Assembly (NCBI GenBank): GCA_964638005.1
Contig: CAZWXS010000002.1
Coordinates: 1 to 64,000, forward strand
Source of the DNA: JAAYYM01 sp964638005
Lineage (GTDB): Bacteria > Bacillota > Clostridia > Lachnospirales > Lachnospiraceae
Reading direction: 5' to 3'
DNA: 64,000 nt
Under the pieces are notes generated by a model, which searched no databases, was not told the origin of the DNA, and saw only the letters and a list, made by a program, of their open reading frames with translations. This document shows, one piece after another, positions 23,708-33,271 of the stretch. The position numbers were made by a program, and so were the translations under genes. Position 1 is the stretch's first letter. Every line of letters starts with the position of its first letter.

Positions 23708-24949
23708 ATGATGAATAGAGTAGTGATTACGGGAATGGGTATCATATCCCCTGTCGGAAATGATACAGAGACATTCTGGAACAGTTTGAAGAACGGTGTG
23801 TGCGGAATCGGTATGATTACCAGATTCGATACGACCGACTATACCGTCAAGGTAGCGGCAGAGGTCAAGGATTTTGATGCAAAGAAATACTATGCCACAC
23901 CTGCGGAAATCAGGCATTCTGATCTTGTTATGCAGTATGCGGTAGCAGCATCCGAGGAAGCATATAAAGACAGCGGCATTACAGACGAAAATACGGATCC
24001 GACCAGACTTGGTGTGTACATTGGGTCAGGAATCGGTGGCATGAATACATTTATGGAAGAATACAGAAACTTAATTGAGAAAGGACCAACAAGGGTATCA
24101 CCTTTCTTTATTCCGAAGCTGATTTCCAATATGCCGACAGGAGCAGTTTCCATCAGACTCAACGCGCAGGGACCGACATTGCCGGTTGTCACGGCATGTG
24201 CGACTTCCACCAATACGATCGGTGAAGCATTCCATGCAATCAAACACGGATATGCTGACGCGATTCTTGCAGGTGGAACAGAGAGTACGGTCAATGAACT
24301 CTCTATTGCCGGATTCACAAATTGTAAGGCACTTTCTACAAGCGAAGATCCAAATGCAGCATCACTTCCGTTTGATGCAAGACGCGGCGGATTTGTCATG
24401 GGTGAAGGAGCGGCAATCTTAGTTCTGGAAGAATATGAACATGCAAAGAAACGTAATGCCAAGATCTATGCAGAGATCTGCGGATATGGCAATACAGCGG
24501 ATGCTTATCATATTACGGCACCGCATCCGGACGGAATCGGAGCCATCAGAGCCATCAAGCTTGCCATGGAAGAGAGCAATGTAAAGTGTGCACCTGAACA
24601 TATTTACTTTAATGCACACGGCACAGGCACTTCCATGAATGACAAGATGGAGACGGCAGCGATTAAAGAGGTGTTCGGTAATGATGCTTATAAGCTTCAT
24701 ATCAGTTCTACCAAGTCCATGACCGGACATATGCTCGGAGCAACAGGTGCAGCGGAGGCAATGGCTTCTGTACTGGCACTGAAACACGGACTGGTTCCGC
24801 CGACAATTCATTATGAGGAAAAGGATCCTGCATGTGATTTGAATTACACGCCCAATGAGGTGGAGGATGCAACTTTGGTATATGCTTTATCAACGTCACT
24901 CGGATTTGGCGGGCATAACGGCTGCATCTCATTTAAGAGAATAGACTAG
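23708..24949 (+). CDS. fabF: 3-oxoacyl-ACP synthase II
   Basis: 413 residues of the condensing-enzyme family. RVVITGMGIISPVGND starts the protein; the active-site cysteine is in VVTACATSTNTIGEA, and the two histidines are in NAHGTGTSMND and KSMTGHMLGATGA. FabF elongates acyl-ACP with malonyl-ACP. AAGGAG precedes the ATG at 23708, and the ATG at 23711 is equally possible. Separated from fabG by the tandem duplication, and from accB by 12 bases. Confidence 0.95.
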   Translation: MMNRVVITGMGIISPVGNDTETFWNSLKNGVCGIGMITRFDTTDYTVKVAAEVKDFDAKKYYATPAEIRHSDLVMQYAVAASEEAYKDSGITDENTDPTRLGVYIGSGIGGMNTFMEEYRNLIEKGPTRVSPFFIPKLISNMPTGAVSIRLNAQGPTLPVVTACATSTNTIGEAFHAIKHGYADAILAGGTESTVNELSIAGFTNCKALSTSEDPNAASLPFDARRGGFVMGEGAAILVLEEYEHAKKRNAKIYAEICGYGNTADAYHITAPHPDGIGAIRAIKLAMEESNVKCAPEHIYFNAHGTGTSMNDKMETAAIKEVFGNDAYKLHISSTKSMTGHMLGATGAAEAMASVLALKHGLVPPTIHYEEKDPACDLNYTPNEVEDATLVYALSTSLGFGGHNGCISFKRID

Positions 24950-24961
24950 AGGAGGTACCAT

Positions 24962-25429
24962 ATGACAGAGCAACAAGCTACATTTTACGGAGAACTGTTT
25001 CAGAAACTGTCACTTACGGAACTCAAGGTAGAGGAAGAGGGTACCAGCCTATTATTGAAGAAGGAGCAGGCTTCCGTGGTCGTGTCCCCTGTATATTCAG
25101 GAAATGTTGCAACAGTGGGAAATAACCAGCCGGATGGCAGTACTTCATCTTCAAATGTCAGCGCATCTGCGGCACAGAGCGTATCCGACAAACAATATGA
25201 TGAAATCAAGGCTCCGTTACTCGGAATTTTTCATGGGGGGCCTTCTCCCAGTGAGCCGGCCTTTGTGGAAGAAGGCGATGCAGTGAAAAAGGGCGATGTA
25301 TTGTGCGTGATCGAGGCCATGAAGATGATGAATGAAATCACTGCGGGACGAGACGGAGTTATCGTATCTGTCTGTGCGGAAGAAAATGCAATTGTAGAGT
25401 ACGGACAGACAATATTTGAAATTATGTAA
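24962..25429 (+). CDS. accB: Biotin carboxyl carrier protein of acetyl-CoA carboxylase
   Basis: 155 residues. The C-terminal biotinyl domain begins near residue 83 (IKAPLLGIFHGGPSPSEPAF, with the thumb typical of acetyl-CoA carboxylase) and has the biotin site VIEAMKMMNE at Lys121. The N-terminal part and a Ser/Ala-rich linker (residues 57-76) are variable, as usual. It carries CO2 from the AccC subunit to the AccD-AccA transferase. GGAGGT precedes the ATG. Confidence 0.94.
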   Translation: MTEQQATFYGELFQKLSLTELKVEEEGTSLLLKKEQASVVVSPVYSGNVATVGNNQPDGSTSSSNVSASAAQSVSDKQYDEIKAPLLGIFHGGPSPSEPAFVEEGDAVKKGDVLCVIEAMKMMNEITAGRDGVIVSVCAEENAIVEYGQTIFEIM

Positions 25430-25511
25430 ATGCATTACGTTAACTGATCAGATATGTAAAAATGCATCAGAAGCAAGAGATACACAATATATCAAGAAAC
25501 GGAGTCAGATT

Positions 25512-25946
25512 ATGGATCGTGAAGCACTTAAAAAAATCCTTCCCCACAGAGAACCTATGCTGCTGGTGGATGAAGCAGTTGTAAATGAAGATGGGACTTT
25601 TACAGGTTCCTATACGGTAAAGGGAGATGAATTCTTCCTACAGGGGCATTTTCCGGGGAATCCAATCGTACCGGGTGTCATGTTGTGTGAGATGATGGCG
25701 CAGTCTTCAGCGGTACTGTTTCAGGAAGATATAGGAGATAACAAATTGTTTGTATATACCGGAATCAATAATGTGAAGTTTCGTGAAAGTGTCAGACCGG
25801 GAGATACAGTTGTATTTCATGGAGAGATTACTCGTATGAAGAAGCCGTTTTATTTCATTCACGGATTGGCGACTGTGGATGGTAAGAGATGTATGGAAGG
25901 TGATTTCAGCTTTGCAAGCGTTGAGGCCGGTGCGCACAAGGCGTAA
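25512..25946 (+). CDS. fabZ: 3-hydroxyacyl-ACP dehydratase
   Basis: 144 residues with the hot-dog fold. LPHREPMLLVDE and LQGHFPGNPIVPGVMLCEMM carry the catalytic His46 and Glu60. It dehydrates 3-hydroxyacyl-ACP before FabK acts. The reading frame is open from 25416, but the ATG at 25512 matches the family start and has GGAG at 25501-25504. The gap of about 80 bases after accB holds no other feature I can support. Confidence 0.94.
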   Translation: MDREALKKILPHREPMLLVDEAVVNEDGTFTGSYTVKGDEFFLQGHFPGNPIVPGVMLCEMMAQSSAVLFQEDIGDNKLFVYTGINNVKFRESVRPGDTVVFHGEITRMKKPFYFIHGLATVDGKRCMEGDFSFASVEAGAHKA

Positions 25947-25990
25947 CTGTAAACCAGATATGAAATGAGCGTCAAAAAGGAGGATGAAGC

Positions 25991-27355
25991 ATGTTCTCAA
26001 AGATTTTAATTGCAAACAGAGGAGAGGTAGCGGTCAGAATCATTCGCGCCTGCAAGGAAATGGGTATCAAGACAGTGGCTGTGTATTCAGAGGCTGATGC
26101 CGAGGCATTGCATGTCAGCATGGCAGATGAGAGCTATTGTATCGGCGGACCGCTTGTAAGCGACAGCTACTTGAACATCAATGCAATCTTAACAGTTGCC
26201 AGAAAATGTCGTGTAGAAGCACTGCATCCGGGTTACGGACTGCTTTCCGAAAATGCAGACTTTGCTGAAGAATGTGAGAAGAACGGAATCACGTTTATAG
26301 GACCGTCTTCTGAAGTCATCCGGCGAATGGGCGATAAAGATGAAGCAAGAAAGACCATGCAGAAGGCAAGGGTTCCGATCATTGCCGGAAGTAACATCCT
26401 GACAGATGTAAAGACTGCCAAAAAACTTGCTTCCAAGCTGGGATATCCGGTGCTGCTCAAAGCACGCTCCGGTGGCGGCGGCAAGGGAATCAGAGTCGTA
26501 TATCAGGAGAGTGAACTGGCACCGGCTTATATCAGTGCGGGAGAAGAGGCCAGAGAAGCATTCGGTGATGGGGCATTATATCTGGAGAAGTTTCTGACAG
26601 GTGTGAAGCATATCGAAGTGCAGCTGTTGGCAGATCAAAACGGAAAGATCATCATTTTAGGGGAACGAGATTGCTCCATCCAATATAAAAACCAGAAACT
26701 GATCGAGGAATGTCCGGCACCGGCTTTAAAGCCTGAAATCAGGGAACAGATGTATGAGGCTGCAGGGAAGGCGGCGGAAGCAGTCGGTTATGTAACGGTC
26801 GGAACGATTGAATTCCTGCTGATGGGAGATCAGTTTTATTTCATGGAAATGAATACCAGACTGCAGGTGGAACATTCCGTAACAGAGATGGTGTGCGGAG
26901 TCGATATTGTAAAATGGCAGATCAGGACGGCAGCAGGCTGTCCCATCAGTTTCAATCAGGAAGACATCAAATTGGAAGGCCATGCGATCGAGTGCAGGAT
27001 CAATGCAGAGCGGGCGGATGACTTCAAACCAAGCTGCGGTAAGGTTGAAATACTGCATATACCGGGCGGTCCGAACATTCGATTTGACAGTGCCTTATAT
27101 CAGGGATGTGAAATCCCGCCTTATTATGATTCCATGCTTGGAAAGCTGATCGTATGCTCGAGGTCTCGTGAAAATGCGATCCGCAAGATGCGCAGCGCTT
27201 TGTCGGAATTGATCGTCTATGGGGTGGAGAACAACAGTGAATTCCATCTGAAGGCTATTTCCGATGAAGCATTTGTACAGGGAACCTATGCGACAGACTT
27301 TATCAAAACAGATCAGCAGGACGGAGAAGTAAATGAATTTAAGAGAGTTGTTTAA
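25991..27355 (+). CDS. accC: Biotin carboxylase subunit of acetyl-CoA carboxylase
   Basis: 454 residues, normal length. KILIANRGEVAVRIIRACKE starts the biotin-carboxylase N-domain; LHPGYGLLSENADFAEEC, RSGGGGKGIRVV (ATP grasp) and FMEMNTRLQVEHSVTEM are catalytic landmarks. It carboxylates biotin on AccB using ATP and bicarbonate. AAGGAGGATG precedes the start. The end overlaps accD by 23 bases. Confidence 0.96.
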   Translation: MFSKILIANRGEVAVRIIRACKEMGIKTVAVYSEADAEALHVSMADESYCIGGPLVSDSYLNINAILTVARKCRVEALHPGYGLLSENADFAEECEKNGITFIGPSSEVIRRMGDKDEARKTMQKARVPIIAGSNILTDVKTAKKLASKLGYPVLLKARSGGGGKGIRVVYQESELAPAYISAGEEAREAFGDGALYLEKFLTGVKHIEVQLLADQNGKIIILGERDCSIQYKNQKLIEECPAPALKPEIREQMYEAAGKAAEAVGYVTVGTIEFLLMGDQFYFMEMNTRLQVEHSVTEMVCGVDIVKWQIRTAAGCPISFNQEDIKLEGHAIECRINAERADDFKPSCGKVEILHIPGGPNIRFDSALYQGCEIPPYYDSMLGKLIVCSRSRENAIRKMRSALSELIVYGVENNSEFHLKAISDEAFVQGTYATDFIKTDQQDGEVNEFKRVV

Positions 27356-28259
27356 AACAGCAGATAATGTACTTGAAGACAGTTACGGAAAAAACAGTGC
27401 TGCAAATACTGACAGAGCAAATGATAAGACGTCTGAGAAAATGACGGATTATGAGTGTCCTTCATGCAAAAACTTCATAGACAGACAGGATACCAGAGAT
27501 AATCAATATGTGTGTCCGAGCTGTGGATACTATTTTCATATCAGCGCCAGAAAGAGGATTCTGATGTTGGCAGATGAGGATTCATTTGCGGAACTGTATG
27601 GAGATCGTGAGTCAAAGAATCTGTTGGAATTTCCGGAATACAATGAGAAACTGAAGCAGGCAAGAAAAAAGAGCGGTGAAAAAGAAGGAGTGATCTGCGG
27701 CAGTATGACTATCGGAGGTCATGCCTGCGGTATCTTTTCTATGGATTCCAATTTTATGATGGGATCTATGGGAACGGTCGTAGGAGATAAGATTACGGCA
27801 CTCTTTGAATATGCGACAGAGCACAGGCTGCCGGTCATCGGTGTGACGGTATCGGGTGGTGCCAGAATGCAGGAGGGCATGCTTTCTCTGATTCAGATGT
27901 CTAAGGTATCGGGTGCGGTTAAGAAGCACAGCGATGCAGGACTTTTGTACAGTGTGCTCCTGACCAATCCGACAACAGGCGGTGTGGAGGCAAGCTTCGC
28001 CATGCAGGGGGATGTCATACTGGCAGAGCCCAGGGCACTGGTCGGCTTTGCCGGACCGCGTGTCATACAGCAGACGCTGAAAAAGAAATTGCCAAAGGGC
28101 TTTCAGCGCTCTGAGGCATTGCTGGCATGTGGCTTTGTGGATGAAATCGTAGAGAGATCGAATCAAAGGAGTTATTTTGAGACGTTGCTGAAGCTTCATG
28201 ACAGCACAACCGGTTCAAAGGGCAATCCGCGTGTACTGATAAGGGAGAATAGATCATGA
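27333..28259 (+). CDS. accD: Acetyl-CoA carboxylase carboxyltransferase subunit beta
   Basis: 308 residues. An N-terminal zinc ribbon has CPSCKNF and, about 18 residues on, CPSCGYYFHIS. The carboxyltransferase domain shows GSMGTVVGDKITALFEYA, VSGGARMQEG, TNPTTGGV and GFAGPRVIQQTL. With AccA it transfers CO2 from biotin to acetyl-CoA. A Ser/Asn/Asp-rich stretch of about 25 residues precedes the zinc ribbon. Overlaps accC by 23 bases and accA by four (ATGA). Confidence 0.95.
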   Translation: MNLRELFKTADNVLEDSYGKNSAANTDRANDKTSEKMTDYECPSCKNFIDRQDTRDNQYVCPSCGYYFHISARKRILMLADEDSFAELYGDRESKNLLEFPEYNEKLKQARKKSGEKEGVICGSMTIGGHACGIFSMDSNFMMGSMGTVVGDKITALFEYATEHRLPVIGVTVSGGARMQEGMLSLIQMSKVSGAVKKHSDAGLLYSVLLTNPTTGGVEASFAMQGDVILAEPRALVGFAGPRVIQQTLKKKLPKGFQRSEALLACGFVDEIVERSNQRSYFETLLKLHDSTTGSKGNPRVLIRENRS

Positions 28260-29074
28260 CAAAGTATGACAGGGTACTGCTTGCCAGAGATAAGAACAGA
28301 CCGACGGCGAGAGACTATATTACGAATCTGATCAGCGGTTTTATGGAAATGCATGGTGATCGCAGATACGGAGACGACCGGGCAGTCATAACCGGAATCG
28401 GATTTCTCGGAGAACTGCCGGTGACCGTGGTCGGGATTGAAAAGGGACATGATACAAAAGAAAAGATAGAGTGCAATTTTGGCGCCGCACACCCGGAGGG
28501 GTATCGCAAGGCACTGCGTCAGATGAAATTGGCAGAGAAATTCGGGAGACCGGTAATCTGCCTGATCGATACTGCCGGTGCATATTGTGGTATCGGTGCC
28601 GAAGAGCGCGGCGAGGGGCAGGCGATTGCTGAGAATCTGATGGAAATGATGATGCTTCGGGTTCCGATCATCTCTATCGTCATCGGAGAAGGCGGCAGCG
28701 GCGGTGCGTTGGCTCTTGCGGTGGCAGATGAAGTATGGATGCTTTGCAATGCATACTATTCCGTGGTTTCCCCGGAGAGCTGTGCAAACATTTTGTGGAA
28801 GGATCCGCAGATGGCAGATCAGGCGGCAGAGGCATTGAAGCTGACAGCGGAGGATCTGATCGAGATGGGTATCATTGAGAGGATCATAGCAGAGCCGCGG
28901 CAATATCATTTTGACGTGCAGAATGATCGTTTTTATCAGGATTTGCGCAAGGAACTGCTGGGAAAACTGCAGGAGCTTGCAGACATCGGAGTGGATGAGT
29001 TGCTGAATGCACGGTATGAAAAGTACAGGAAGATAGGAAGGACTGATGATCGTGATATATCAGAAGTATTGTAA
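28256..29074 (+). CDS. accA: Acetyl-CoA carboxylase carboxyltransferase subunit alpha
   Basis: 272 residues, shorter than the roughly 320 of Escherichia coli but usual for clostridia, which lack part of the N-terminus. The start VLLARDKNRPTARDYI, then FMEMHGDRRYGDDRAVI, FGRPVICLIDTAGAYCGIGA and IGEGGSGGALALAVADEVWM are AccA signatures. It pairs with AccD. The start overlaps accD by four bases, and the 3' end overlaps the next gene by 29. Confidence 0.95.
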   Translation: MTKYDRVLLARDKNRPTARDYITNLISGFMEMHGDRRYGDDRAVITGIGFLGELPVTVVGIEKGHDTKEKIECNFGAAHPEGYRKALRQMKLAEKFGRPVICLIDTAGAYCGIGAEERGEGQAIAENLMEMMMLRVPIISIVIGEGGSGGALALAVADEVWMLCNAYYSVVSPESCANILWKDPQMADQAAEALKLTAEDLIEMGIIERIIAEPRQYHFDVQNDRFYQDLRKELLGKLQELADIGVDELLNARYEKYRKIGRTDDRDISEVL

Positions 29075-30707
29075 GGAAGTCTTTGATGAAGACGGAATAT
29101 TAAAGAATCTGGAAATAGAGTGCGAGGATTCCTTTAATTTTGCATATGATGTAGTAGATGTAATTGCAGAAGAGACACCAGACAGAACAGCTGTCGTGTG
29201 GTGTGATAAGCATGGAGAAGAAAGAACATTTACTTTTGGTGAACTGCGCATGCTGAGCAATCAGGCAGCAAATGTATTCAGGGCGCATGGCATAGGACGC
29301 GGTGACAAGGTCATGTTGATTTTGAAGCGTCACTATCAATACTGGTATGCACTGCTTGGACTGCACAAACTGGGTGCTGTAGCGATTCCGTCAACGCATA
29401 TGCTGACGGCGAGGGACATCGCTTACCGCGTAAAATCGGCGGCAATCAAGGTCATTGTTTGCACGCCGGAGGAGAAGATTCCTTCTTATGTGGCAGAGGT
29501 AAAAAAGGAATGCCCTGAACTGGGGGATTGCATGATGGTCAACGATGCGTCAGAGGGCTTCTGTGACTTTGATCAGGAGATTGCGTCAGCCGACACGGTA
29601 TTTGAACGTGTAGAGACGGATCGTGAGGATTCCATGCTTTTGTATTTTACTTCGGGAACGACAGGAGAGCCAAAGGGAGTTCTGCATGATTATGCTTATC
29701 CGCTCGGACATATCATTACGGCAAGATACTGGCAGTGTGTCGTAGATGGCGGACTGCATCTGACGCTTGCAGATACCGGATGGGCAAAAGCCGCATGGGG
29801 CAAGATATACGGTCAATGGTTATGCGGAAGTGCTGTCATGGTATACGATTATGATCATTTCTATGCACATGATATCCTGCATATCATTGAGAAATATAAG
29901 GTGACTTCATTTTGTGCTCCGCCGACGATTTACCGGTATCTGGTGAGAGCCAAACTGGACAAATATGATTTGTCTTCTCTGCAGCAGCTAACAACTGCGG
30001 GTGAGGCAATGAGCGAGGATACTTATCAGGCATTCAAAAAGGTTACCGGACTGTCTATCAGAGAGGGATTCGGTCAGACGGAAACAACACTGACGCTTGC
30101 GAATCTGCGTGATGCAAAATTGCGTGTGGGTTCCATGGGCAGACCGACTCCATATTATGATATAGACATCATAGATGATGCGGGTCATTCTGTGGGAGCA
30201 TGTGAAGAGGGCGAAATTATCATAAGACCAAAGGGACAGAGACGCCAGATTGGACTTTTTTCAGGATATGCAGATGATGAAGAGCAATATCAGTATGTAT
30301 GGCGTGACGGCATTTATCATACAGGAGATCTGGCATATCGTGATGAAGAGGGATACTACTGGTTTGTCAGCAGAAAGGACGATGTCATCAAGTCCAGCGG
30401 ATACCGCATCGGACCCTCTGAGGTAGAGAATATACTTGAGGAACATCCGGCAGTATTGGAATGTGCAGTTACGGGAGTGCCATCTAAAAAGAGAGGGTAT
30501 CTCATCAAGGCAACGATTGTCTTGTCTGCAGGTTATGATGCATGTGATGAATTGAAATCAGAGATACAGGATTTTGTGAAGAGCGAGGCGGCCTCTTATA
30601 AATATCCGCGTGTCATTGAATTTGTGGAAAGTCTGCCGAAAACGACAAACGGAAAAATCAGGCGGGATGAAATCCGTCGCCGGGATGCGGTTAAGATATA
30701 TGACTAA
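29046..30707 (+). CDS. AMP-forming acyl-CoA synthetase (medium-chain/acetyl-CoA synthetase type)
   Basis: 553 residues of the ANL superfamily. LLYFTSGTTGEPKGVLHDY is the P-loop, GFGQTETT the adenine motif, YHTGDLAYRDEEGYYWFVSR the hinge region with SSGYRIGPSEVE, and the catalytic lysine is in PKTTNGKIRRDE. It activates a carboxylic acid to acyl-CoA with ATP. The overall layout resembles the medium-chain acyl-CoA synthetase group more than long-chain FadD. It overlaps accA by 29 bases with AGGAAGG before the ATG, so it is the last gene of the fatty-acid operon, perhaps to salvage exogenous acids. The substrate is not defined. Confidence 0.88.
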   Translation: MIVIYQKYCKEVFDEDGILKNLEIECEDSFNFAYDVVDVIAEETPDRTAVVWCDKHGEERTFTFGELRMLSNQAANVFRAHGIGRGDKVMLILKRHYQYWYALLGLHKLGAVAIPSTHMLTARDIAYRVKSAAIKVIVCTPEEKIPSYVAEVKKECPELGDCMMVNDASEGFCDFDQEIASADTVFERVETDREDSMLLYFTSGTTGEPKGVLHDYAYPLGHIITARYWQCVVDGGLHLTLADTGWAKAAWGKIYGQWLCGSAVMVYDYDHFYAHDILHIIEKYKVTSFCAPPTIYRYLVRAKLDKYDLSSLQQLTTAGEAMSEDTYQAFKKVTGLSIREGFGQTETTLTLANLRDAKLRVGSMGRPTPYYDIDIIDDAGHSVGACEEGEIIIRPKGQRRQIGLFSGYADDEEQYQYVWRDGIYHTGDLAYRDEEGYYWFVSRKDDVIKSSGYRIGPSEVENILEEHPAVLECAVTGVPSKKRGYLIKATIVLSAGYDACDELKSEIQDFVKSEAASYKYPRVIEFVESLPKTTNGKIRRDEIRRRDAVKIYD

Positions 30708-30737
30708 AATGCAGCAGTTAATATGATACAGTTATTT

Positions 30738-31574
30738 CTATGAATTTTCATCAATACAGAAAAAAATATATTTTAAATAGCGGTGTTCCGATTGGTTGTC
30801 AACAAAGTTAAACAGGTTGATGGAGAACAGATTGGAAATGACCGCTATTTTGTTCTCATCAATATAATCCTGCAGTTTTTTATATATCGTTCTGATATCG
30901 GTGGATCCGTCCTTGCAGGAACAGCCTACGACTCTGGTGGTCGGCATTTCGAATATGTCTGTTCCGTTTGGCTTAGCAGAGGTGCTGCTGCAGAGATGCT
31001 TATATTGATAGTTTCCGTTACGGAAATCTTCATAATCTATTGTTGCGGAAATTGGAAAGGTATAAATCTCCGGTCGTCTGTTGCAGACTTCAATATGTCT
31101 TCGGATATCATCTGCAATATCGGCAGCATGCCTTGAATTGGCAGATTCGATGTGTGTCCGATAATAATTTGTTTTTTCCTGAAATGAAAATATATGCGGT
31201 ATTCCTTCCGGCGTATGCTTCATCTGGTGCATCAGCATAGAGGCATTGCTAAGTGCAACGATCTTGCGGTTGATCTCTGTACGCATTTGAACAAGACTGT
31301 TGAGCTGACCGCGGCAGAAGTGATAGTATGCACTTTCATCGGCGGTTTCCAGACAGGATTTGATGCTTGAAAGAGGGGTATCAAGCTGGCGAAACAAATT
31401 GATGAAGTAAAAAGATGTTACCTGTGACAGGCTATAGTAATAGTATCCGTTTTCTTCGTTTTTTTGAGGAGTGATCAATCCGATCTCCTGATAATGACGC
31501 AGGGTATCCCTGGTCGTATTACACATTTTTGCAAATTCTCCTGTGGTAAGGAAATATTCTGAACTTTGATTCAT
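30738..31574 (-). CDS. MerR-family transcriptional regulator with C-terminal effector-binding domain
   Basis: 278 residues. The N-terminal winged helix reads YFLTTGEFAKMCNTTRDTL with RHYQEIGLITPQKNEENGY, then a long coiled helix and a GyrI-like C-terminal domain (residues 125-278) that probably binds a small molecule. The ATG at 31574 is preferred to the longer frame (31610) because AGGGAG lies eight bases upstream and MerR proteins start close to the winged helix. It faces the acyl-CoA synthetase tail to tail and is divergent from the MBOAT gene, whose promoter shares the 260-bp gap. It may control either neighbour or multidrug efflux; the target is unknown. Confidence 0.85.
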   Translation of the reverse strand: MNQSSEYFLTTGEFAKMCNTTRDTLRHYQEIGLITPQKNEENGYYYYSLSQVTSFYFINLFRQLDTPLSSIKSCLETADESAYYHFCRGQLNSLVQMRTEINRKIVALSNASMLMHQMKHTPEGIPHIFSFQEKTNYYRTHIESANSRHAADIADDIRRHIEVCNRRPEIYTFPISATIDYEDFRNGNYQYKHLCSSTSAKPNGTDIFEMPTTRVVGCSCKDGSTDIRTIYKKLQDYIDENKIAVISNLFSINLFNFVDNQSEHRYLKYIFFCIDENS

Positions 31575-31704
31575 ATGGCATGACTCCCTATGTACTGATC
31601 CTTCCGACATGTGACCCTTATCCCATTATAGGGAAGTGGTTTTCACAAAGCAAGCATGTTTTATATATTGTGGAGGTTATCTTGTGATCGAGGGAGAAAC
31701 AGTC

Positions 31705-31757
31705 TAGAAAAAAACAGATATATGTGCTACAATTTTGGGGATTCCGTAGATGGAATC
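31705..31757 (+). promoter_or_regulatory. Putative extended -10 promoter and short hairpin before the MBOAT gene
   Basis: TGCTACAAT at 31725-31733 is an extended -10; TAGAAA (31705-31710) lies 17 bases upstream. Just downstream is a six-base inverted repeat, GATTCC (31740-31745) and GGAATC (31752-31757), followed by TTCTTTT, which could act as a weak attenuator. The MBOAT gene starts at 31835. Confidence 0.4.
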
Positions 31758-31834
31758 TTCTTTTGCATATGATAATGAAAAGCTTGCAGAGTACATTTTT
31801 GCTGTTTATGCAAGTATGAATTGAGGCATATATT

Positions 31835-33253
31835 ATGGTTTTTTCCAGTACACTATTTCTATTTATATATTTACCGCTTGTATTATTGATATATTATATA
31901 ACACCTCTAAAATGGCGCAATGTGGTTCTGTTTGTGTTCAGTTTGTTCTTTTACGGGTGGGGAGAGCCTGTCTATGTCTTTTTGATGATGGCTATGGTAG
32001 CACTTGATTATGTATTTGGCAGGTTAATCGAAAAGAACCGCGCAAAGCAGGATGATTCGCTTAGCATGAAACGCGCCAAGGTCTGGCTGTTGACTTCGAT
32101 TGTCATCAACATTGGGACGCTTTTTCTGTTCAAATACCTTGATTTTGTGATTGAGAATCTGCGACAGATTCCGGCCTTTTCCGGATTGCCGACATTGAAT
32201 CTTGTGATGCCGATCGGCATTTCTTTTTATACATTTCAAAAGATGTCTTACGTGATAGATGTCTATCGTGGTGATTCACATGCACAAAAGAATTATATCA
32301 AGTTCGGGACATATGTTACGATGTTCCCGCAATTGATTGCCGGTCCGATTGTAAAGTATAAGGATGTGGACGGGCAGCTGAGTGAACGTCGGTATACGGT
32401 TGACAGGTTTGCGGACGGGGTCACGATTTTTGTGGCAGGTCTGGCGAAGAAGGTGCTTCTTGCCAACGGTATTGGGATGCTGTGGGATACATATCAGGCA
32501 GCGGGCATCGAACATATGTCGGTCATGGGTGCATGGCTTGCGGCAGCAGCGTTCAGTTTTCAGATCTATTTTGATTTTTCGGGATACTCGGATATGGCTG
32601 TCGGGCTTGGAAAGATGCTGGGATTCGAATTCATGCAGAATTTTAATTATCCGTACATTGCGGACTCTGTTACGGATTTTTGGCGGAGATGGCATATTTC
32701 ACTTTCTACATGGTTCAGAGAATATCTATATATACCGCTTGGAGGCAATCGTAAGGGGAAGTGGCGGAATGTTCTGAACCTTTTGATCGTATGGGTGGTC
32801 ACAGGTATCTGGCATGGTGCGGCATGGAATTTCCTATTGTGGGGATTGTATTATGCGGTTCTGCTGATTGTGGAAAAGCTGTGGTTACTAAAGGCAATGG
32901 AACGTTGGCCAAAGTGGTGCAGACATTTTTACACGCTGGCAATCGTGATTGTCGGATGGGCAATTTTTGCCTGCGATTCCCTGCGCACATGTGCCACGAT
33001 GATCGGAAATATGTTTGGCGTGCGAGGAACAGGGATGATGCATGTGGAAGACCTGTATTATCTGTCCTGCTATGCAGTGCTTCTGTTGATCTCATGCATT
33101 GCGTCGCTTCCGTTTGTGAAGAGACTGTATGCAGGATTACCGTCGAAGCTGCAGCAGGTATTGACTCCGCTGCTTTTGGTATTGGGGCTGATCCTTTCAA
33201 CGGCAGTCATTGTAGATTCAACCTATAACCCGTTCCTGTACTTTAGATTCTGA
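31835..33253 (+). CDS. MBOAT-family membrane O-acyltransferase (AlgI/DltB-like)
   Basis: 472 residues with about ten membrane segments. The start VFSSTLFLFIYLPLVLLIYY and LFFYGWGEP are typical of AlgI-like proteins; FPQLIAGPIVKY and DFWRRWHISLSTWFREYLYI follow, and the catalytic histidine is in VTGIWHGAAWNFLLWG. It should move acetyl groups across the membrane to an extracellular polysaccharide or cell-wall polymer. The DHHW protein encoded 18 bases downstream is the usual partner, as in alginate-type or cell-wall O-acetylation pairs. No polysaccharide biosynthesis genes are nearby, so the polymer is unknown. Confidence 0.9.
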   Translation: MVFSSTLFLFIYLPLVLLIYYITPLKWRNVVLFVFSLFFYGWGEPVYVFLMMAMVALDYVFGRLIEKNRAKQDDSLSMKRAKVWLLTSIVINIGTLFLFKYLDFVIENLRQIPAFSGLPTLNLVMPIGISFYTFQKMSYVIDVYRGDSHAQKNYIKFGTYVTMFPQLIAGPIVKYKDVDGQLSERRYTVDRFADGVTIFVAGLAKKVLLANGIGMLWDTYQAAGIEHMSVMGAWLAAAAFSFQIYFDFSGYSDMAVGLGKMLGFEFMQNFNYPYIADSVTDFWRRWHISLSTWFREYLYIPLGGNRKGKWRNVLNLLIVWVVTGIWHGAAWNFLLWGLYYAVLLIVEKLWLLKAMERWPKWCRHFYTLAIVIVGWAIFACDSLRTCATMIGNMFGVRGTGMMHVEDLYYLSCYAVLLLISCIASLPFVKRLYAGLPSKLQQVLTPLLLVLGLILSTAVIVDSTYNPFLYFRF

Positions 33254-33271
33254 TAGGGAGAGATATATCAA

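Noticed and set aside
23890..24462. 190-codon minus-strand frame over fabF
   Set aside because: Fully opposite the fabF catalytic region, with no motifs; typical antisense openness.
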